DNA from: an uncultured Treponema sp.
GTDB taxonomy: Bacteria > Spirochaetota > Spirochaetia > Treponematales > Treponemataceae
Assembly (NCBI GenBank): GCA_946186185.1
Contig: CAMHMJ010000019.1
Span: 1-64,000, forward strand
Length of the DNA: 64,000 bases
Reading direction: 5' to 3'
Positions within the stretch are counted from its first letter, which is position 1. Each line of letters begins with the position of its first letter. Positions 61,283-64,000 of the stretch are shown in pieces. Below the pieces are notes generated by a model. That model saw only the letters and a program-made list of their open reading frames with translations, was not told the DNA's origin and did no database searches. A program made the position numbers and the translations under genes.

Positions 61283-62479
61283 TTAGAGTCTATTTTTGAT
61301 TTCTTCGATAAACTGCCAGCTGTCCAGTACTTTTTTAGCCGGTGGATTTGCAAGGGCAGCAAGGTCGCCTGTCATAAGTCCCTCTTCTATTGTAGAAAGG
61401 GTTGCTTTTTCAAGGCGGTTTGCAAAATCTACAAGATCAGCGGTTCCGTCAAGTTCACCGCGCTTTCTTAAAGCACCTGTCCATGCAAAAATTGTTGCAA
61501 CAGGGTTTGTAGAAGTTTTTTCACCCTTAAGGTAGCGGTAATAATGCTTCTGAACTGTTCCGTGGCTTGCTTCGTATTCAAATTCGCCGTTTGGAGAAAC
61601 AAGAACGCTTGTCATCATTGCAAGGCTTCCGCAGGCAGAAGCAATCATGTCGCTCATAACATCGCCGTCGTAGTTCTTGCAGGCCCAGAGGAAGCCGCCC
61701 TTTGATTTCATTACGCGGGCAACAGCATCATCGATGAGAGTGTAGAAATATTCGATTCCAAGTGCATCAAATTTAGACTTGAACTCTTCGTCAAATACGC
61801 GCTGGAAAATTGCCTTGAAGTTTCCGTCGTAGGTTTTAGAAATTGTATCTTTTGTACCAAGCCATACGCTGATTTTCTGGTCAAGACCGTAATTAAAACA
61901 GCAGCGGGCAAAGCTTTCGATAGAAGCGTCCAGGTTGTGGATTCCCTGAATGATTCCAGGACCTTTCATTACCTGAATAGTTTTGCGAATTTCTTTTCCG
62001 TCTTCACCGGTGAAAACAAGTTCTGCCGTTCCGGCACAAGGAGTTTTGATTTCGCAGTTCTTGTAAACATCACCGTAACCATGGCGGCCAAGAACGATTG
62101 GTTTTTCCCAGCTTGTTACGTTGCATTTAATGTTATTTACAAAAATTGGTGCGCGGAAAATAGTTCCGTCAAGTTCGCCGCGAAGGATTCCGTTTGGAGA
62201 AGGAGTAAGTTTTTTGAGTTTATATTCTTCCATGCGGGCAGCGTTAGAAGTAATTGTTGCACACTTTACGCCAACACCAAGACGCTTGATTGCAGCTGCT
62301 GCTTCGTAAGTAATCTTATCATCTGAATCATCACGATTTTTAAGACCAAGGTCATAATATTCAGTCTTTAAATCAACATAAGGCAAAAGGAGTTCATCCT
62401 TAATAACCTTCCATAAAACACGAGTCATTTCGTCGCCATCGAGCTCTGCGATAGCATTTTTCATCTGTATTTTAGCCAT
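61283..62479 (-). CDS. icd: NADP-dependent isocitrate dehydrogenase (homodimeric, eukaryote-like)
   Basis: 398 aa. Oxidatively decarboxylates isocitrate to 2-oxoglutarate. The opening [15 protein letters not shown] segment ([14 protein letters not shown]), [19 protein letters not shown], the metal site [31 protein letters not shown] and [14 protein letters not shown] with [12 protein letters not shown] place it in the subfamily of mitochondrial and cytosolic NADP enzymes, not the E. coli type. The promoter ends about 9 nt before the ATG and no SD is seen. Confidence 0.94.
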   Translation of the reverse strand: MAKIQMKNAIAELDGDEMTRVLWKVIKDELLLPYVDLKTEYYDLGLKNRDDSDDKITYEAAAAIKRLGVGVKCATITSNAARMEEYKLKKLTPSPNGILRGELDGTIFRAPIFVNNIKCNVTSWEKPIVLGRHGYGDVYKNCEIKTPCAGTAELVFTGEDGKEIRKTIQVMKGPGIIQGIHNLDASIESFARCCFNYGLDQKISVWLGTKDTISKTYDGNFKAIFQRVFDEEFKSKFDALGIEYFYTLIDDAVARVMKSKGGFLWACKNYDGDVMSDMIASACGSLAMMTSVLVSPNGEFEYEASHGTVQKHYYRYLKGEKTSTNPVATIFAWTGALRKRGELDGTADLVDFANRLEKATLSTIEEGLMTGDLAALANPPAKKVLDSWQFIEEIKNRL

Positions 62480-62488
62480 AATGAGGGA

Positions 62489-62518
62489 ATTATATCGTTA
62501 TACCGATAGTTTTGACAA
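62489..62518 (-). promoter_or_regulatory. icd promoter with an operator-like palindrome
   Basis: TTGTCA (complement of 62513-62518), 18 bp spacer, TATAAT (complement of 62489-62494); start site about 62482. Within the spacer and overlapping the -10, TATCG, 6 nt, CGATA is an inverted repeat placed where a repressor would block RNA polymerase. Confidence 0.65.
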
Positions 62519-62597
62519 GATTTTTATTTAATTTTCAGCTCCACCGGGAGATTCAAGTTGTGTGGGTGAAGGGAGGCATCCCCCCCCCACTTCATCC

Positions 62598-63401
62598 TTA
62601 CTTCCGGTTTGCTTCAATCCACTTAACCGCAAAATCCACCAGGGCCCGCATTTTCATCAGACGAAGGGTTGCGTTTCCAAGGGTAACTGTCCTTACATTT
62701 TCAATATGCGGCGCTTCAGGAAGCTGTTTTTCAAAGGCCTCACCAATCTGAATAAAATCCTCACCGTCCACAAAAAGGGTTTCGTAGGCTTTCCAGACCC
62801 GCTTTCCGTTTTCAAGAACGGCGCTGTGTTCAACAGAATTATGCTTTGAAGGATAATTTGCCCGGGCATCCGCAAGATGAAGGGAAGTATTTTTGTCGTA
62901 GTCCACACCAATCAGAAGAACTGACGCGTCCAGCTTGTAAAGCCGGGCTAAAGGTGAAGTTTCCCCGAAAATATCGGAAAGGTCGTGATTTTCCGTAAGA
63001 AAGACAGCGTTCTTTCCCCAGGCAGCAACTGAACGGGCCGGATGAGAAGAACGGAGAGCTCCCGGCCAGGAACGGAACATTTCTGCCACGGCTCCCATGG
63101 TATTTGTAGGAGTAATTTTCGGGTCGTAGGCAGGCCAGTTTTCCCGGATTACATCCCAGTATTCTTTTTCAACGTCCCAGTGAACGCCGGTTTCAGGATC
63201 AAGGTTTTTCCAGGACTGAGTCGGCATCATTATTGTGCCCCCCGCCCCCACGGTTTCAACCAGGGCTTCAATTACAGTCTGAGCACCGCCGCAAACATAG
63301 CCGACAGAGCTTAAAGAAGTATGAACCATAACCGTATCATCAGCCTTTAAACCGATTTTTTTTAAAGAATCCAGAACCTGAGCTTTTGTAACAGGAATCA
63401 T
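62598..63401 (-). CDS. AAC(3)-family (YokD-like) N-acetyltransferase
   Basis: 267 aa. The start at 63401 follows GGAGG; an open frame further upstream is not translated. VMVHTSLSSVGYVCGGAQTVIEALVETVGAGGTIMMPTQSW is the acetyl-CoA and aminoglycoside site signature of antibiotic 3-N-acetyltransferases, with further conserved TPTNTMGAVAEMFRSWPGALRSSHP and LLIGVDYDKNTSLHLAD. Many chromosomal members are not resistance genes, so the natural substrate is open. An extended -10 TGG-TATTAT near 63492-63500 could drive it. A run of nine Cs lies just past the stop. Confidence 0.85.
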   Translation of the reverse strand: MIPVTKAQVLDSLKKIGLKADDTVMVHTSLSSVGYVCGGAQTVIEALVETVGAGGTIMMPTQSWKNLDPETGVHWDVEKEYWDVIRENWPAYDPKITPTNTMGAVAEMFRSWPGALRSSHPARSVAAWGKNAVFLTENHDLSDIFGETSPLARLYKLDASVLLIGVDYDKNTSLHLADARANYPSKHNSVEHSAVLENGKRVWKAYETLFVDGEDFIQIGEAFEKQLPEAPHIENVRTVTLGNATLRLMKMRALVDFAVKWIEANRK

Positions 63402-63589
63402 AATTGCCTCCAATTTTTTTGCATTGAGATTAAACTGCGGGATTGCCGGCAAAAAACAAGACTGCCGTACCCCAGCACCCAAGTTTTTATCATAATACCA
63501 CACTATTTTTGTAATTACTGGCACAATAATGCCGATTTTTAGCACAAAACTATCTTTTATTAACAGATTTTCTTTAAGATGGGGTATTT

Positions 63590-63744
63590 CTATGACGGGA
63601 GGGAAAGTTTTTTTCAGAAACAGTTTTTTATTTTTTTCAGGGTGCCCGGGCGGGCTGCTCCAGGTTCCGCTTTCGCTTCATTCTGTGCAGGGCACAGAAC
63701 GGCTTCGCCGCCTTCCGCATCCCTGGCACAGGCATCCTTAAAAG
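63590..63744. repeat. GC-rich intergenic repeat with hairpins
   Basis: The 343-bp gap upstream of the acetyltransferase gene has two parts. 63402-63530 is the likely promoter region. 63640-63740 is much more GC-rich than its surroundings and contains a perfect palindrome TTCTGTGC, 3 nt, GCACAGAA (63681-63699), with repeated CTTCGC-type and TCCGC-type motifs. It resembles the other intergenic palindromes in style. No gene is seen. Confidence 0.5.
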
Positions 63745-64000
63745 TTATTTTTCGTCAACAGCACCGATTACCTTGTGCAGTGAAGAAACATTCATGCTGA
63801 ATTTAAGGTCGGTGTAATCAGAACCGGAAACAACGCCGGAAATATCCACCGTACCGGCAGATGTACCGTTTTCATAAGTCAGCTCAATTTTTCCTGATGC
63901 AAACGGACTTCCTTCAAATTCACCTTTTGAAACAACTTCAATTGTTGTTACACTGTCTTTTGGCCGGGAGAAAACATACCAGTTACCCTTTGTTTTTGCA
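63745..64000 (-). CDS. C-terminal end of an unidentified protein (cut by window edge)
   Basis: The final 84 codons and TAA of a leftward gene. The readable part runs AKTKGNWYVFSRPKD, then SVTTIEVVSKGEFEG, then SPFASGKIELTYENGTSAG, then VDISGVVSGSDYTDLKFSMNVSSLHK, ending VIGAVDEK. Composition is beta-rich and polar, like the exported and lipoproteins elsewhere here. No family can be assigned from this fragment. Confidence 0.6.
   Translation of the reverse strand, partial: AKTKGNWYVFSRPKDSVTTIEVVSKGEFEGSPFASGKIELTYENGTSAGTVDISGVVSGSDYTDLKFSMNVSSLHKVIGAVDEK

Noticed and set aside
63402..63545. N-terminal extension of the AAC(3)-like protein
   Set aside because: A strong SD lies before the Met at 63401 and the family starts there; the extension overlaps the promoter region.
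1..64000. CRISPR array or cas genes
   Set aside because: No regularly spaced direct repeats and no cas motifs were seen; the only tandem repeats are the 87-bp pair and the 18-bp rpoN units.

Overview
The window reads as an ordinary chromosomal stretch of a spirochaete, most likely a gut or rumen Treponema. The pointers, all inferred from gene content, are a carD-ispDF pair, a BMP-type purine nucleoside transporter of the T. pallidum PnrABCDE kind, many exported lipoproteins and predicted outer-membrane barrels, a Cache-GGDEF-EAL regulator, LemA/TPM and NfeD/SPFH pairs, sigma-54 and paired HU proteins. There is no prophage, integrated plasmid or CRISPR array. I place 58 protein-coding genes (two cut by the window edges) and one tRNA.

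Layout. 1-7.3 kb: the 5' end of RNase HI and a topoisomerase IV/gyrase A paralog read leftward, divergent from an O-methyltransferase, CarD and fused IspDF; then leftward genes for an exported protein, a small membrane exporter, an SPFH protein and NfeD. 7.6-13.7 kb: rightward genes for a C39-like lipoprotein, MetY, LemA, a TPM protein, a family II pyrophosphatase and a HAD phosphatase, closed by a terminator and a perfect 87-bp tandem duplication. 13.9-18.9 kb (leftward): acyl-CoA synthetase with its XRE-cupin regulator, then a voltage-gated ion channel paired with a nucleotidyl-cyclase-like protein, then a lipoprotein. 19-31 kb: an Rpn nuclease and a loose pantothenate/CoA locus (panB, panC, coaC, coaB, coaX, panD) interrupted by a DNA adenine methyltransferase and a secreted tyrosine-phosphatase lipoprotein, ending in argJ. 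31-44 kb: tcdA, an EAL protein, argB, large surface proteins, argD, a His/Gly/Tyr-rich membrane protein, an NlpC/P60 peptidase and an SDR. 44.6-52.6 kb: nucleoside ABC transporter, xpt, a PurF homolog, HPF and tRNA-Leu. 52.7-64 kb: RecQ, a DUF1015 protein, RpoN, two HU proteins (one membrane-anchored), a toxin-antitoxin pair, a small membrane protein, NADP isocitrate dehydrogenase, an AAC(3)-family acetyltransferase and the 3' end of an unknown gene.

How genes work together. Pantothenate synthesis (PanB, PanC, PanD), phosphorylation (CoaX) and the CoaB and CoaC steps all lie within 10 kb, next to arginine genes argJ, argB and argD. The PnrA-like transporter, Xpt and a PurF homolog form a purine block.

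Two window-wide patterns stand out. First, about seventeen genes have a sigma-70-type -10 hexamer only 5 to 11 nt before the start codon, so their mRNAs should be leaderless or nearly so, while other genes carry ordinary Shine-Dalgarno (SD) sites. Second, several intergenic spaces hold 100-230 bp imperfect palindromes (at least two families) that look like MITE-type dispersed repeats, some lying inside operons. The most unusual genes are the channel/cyclase pair, the HU-transmembrane-LysM fusion, the PurF homolog lacking its catalytic cysteine, and the periplasmic tyrosine phosphatase. All family calls are by motif reading without database searches.
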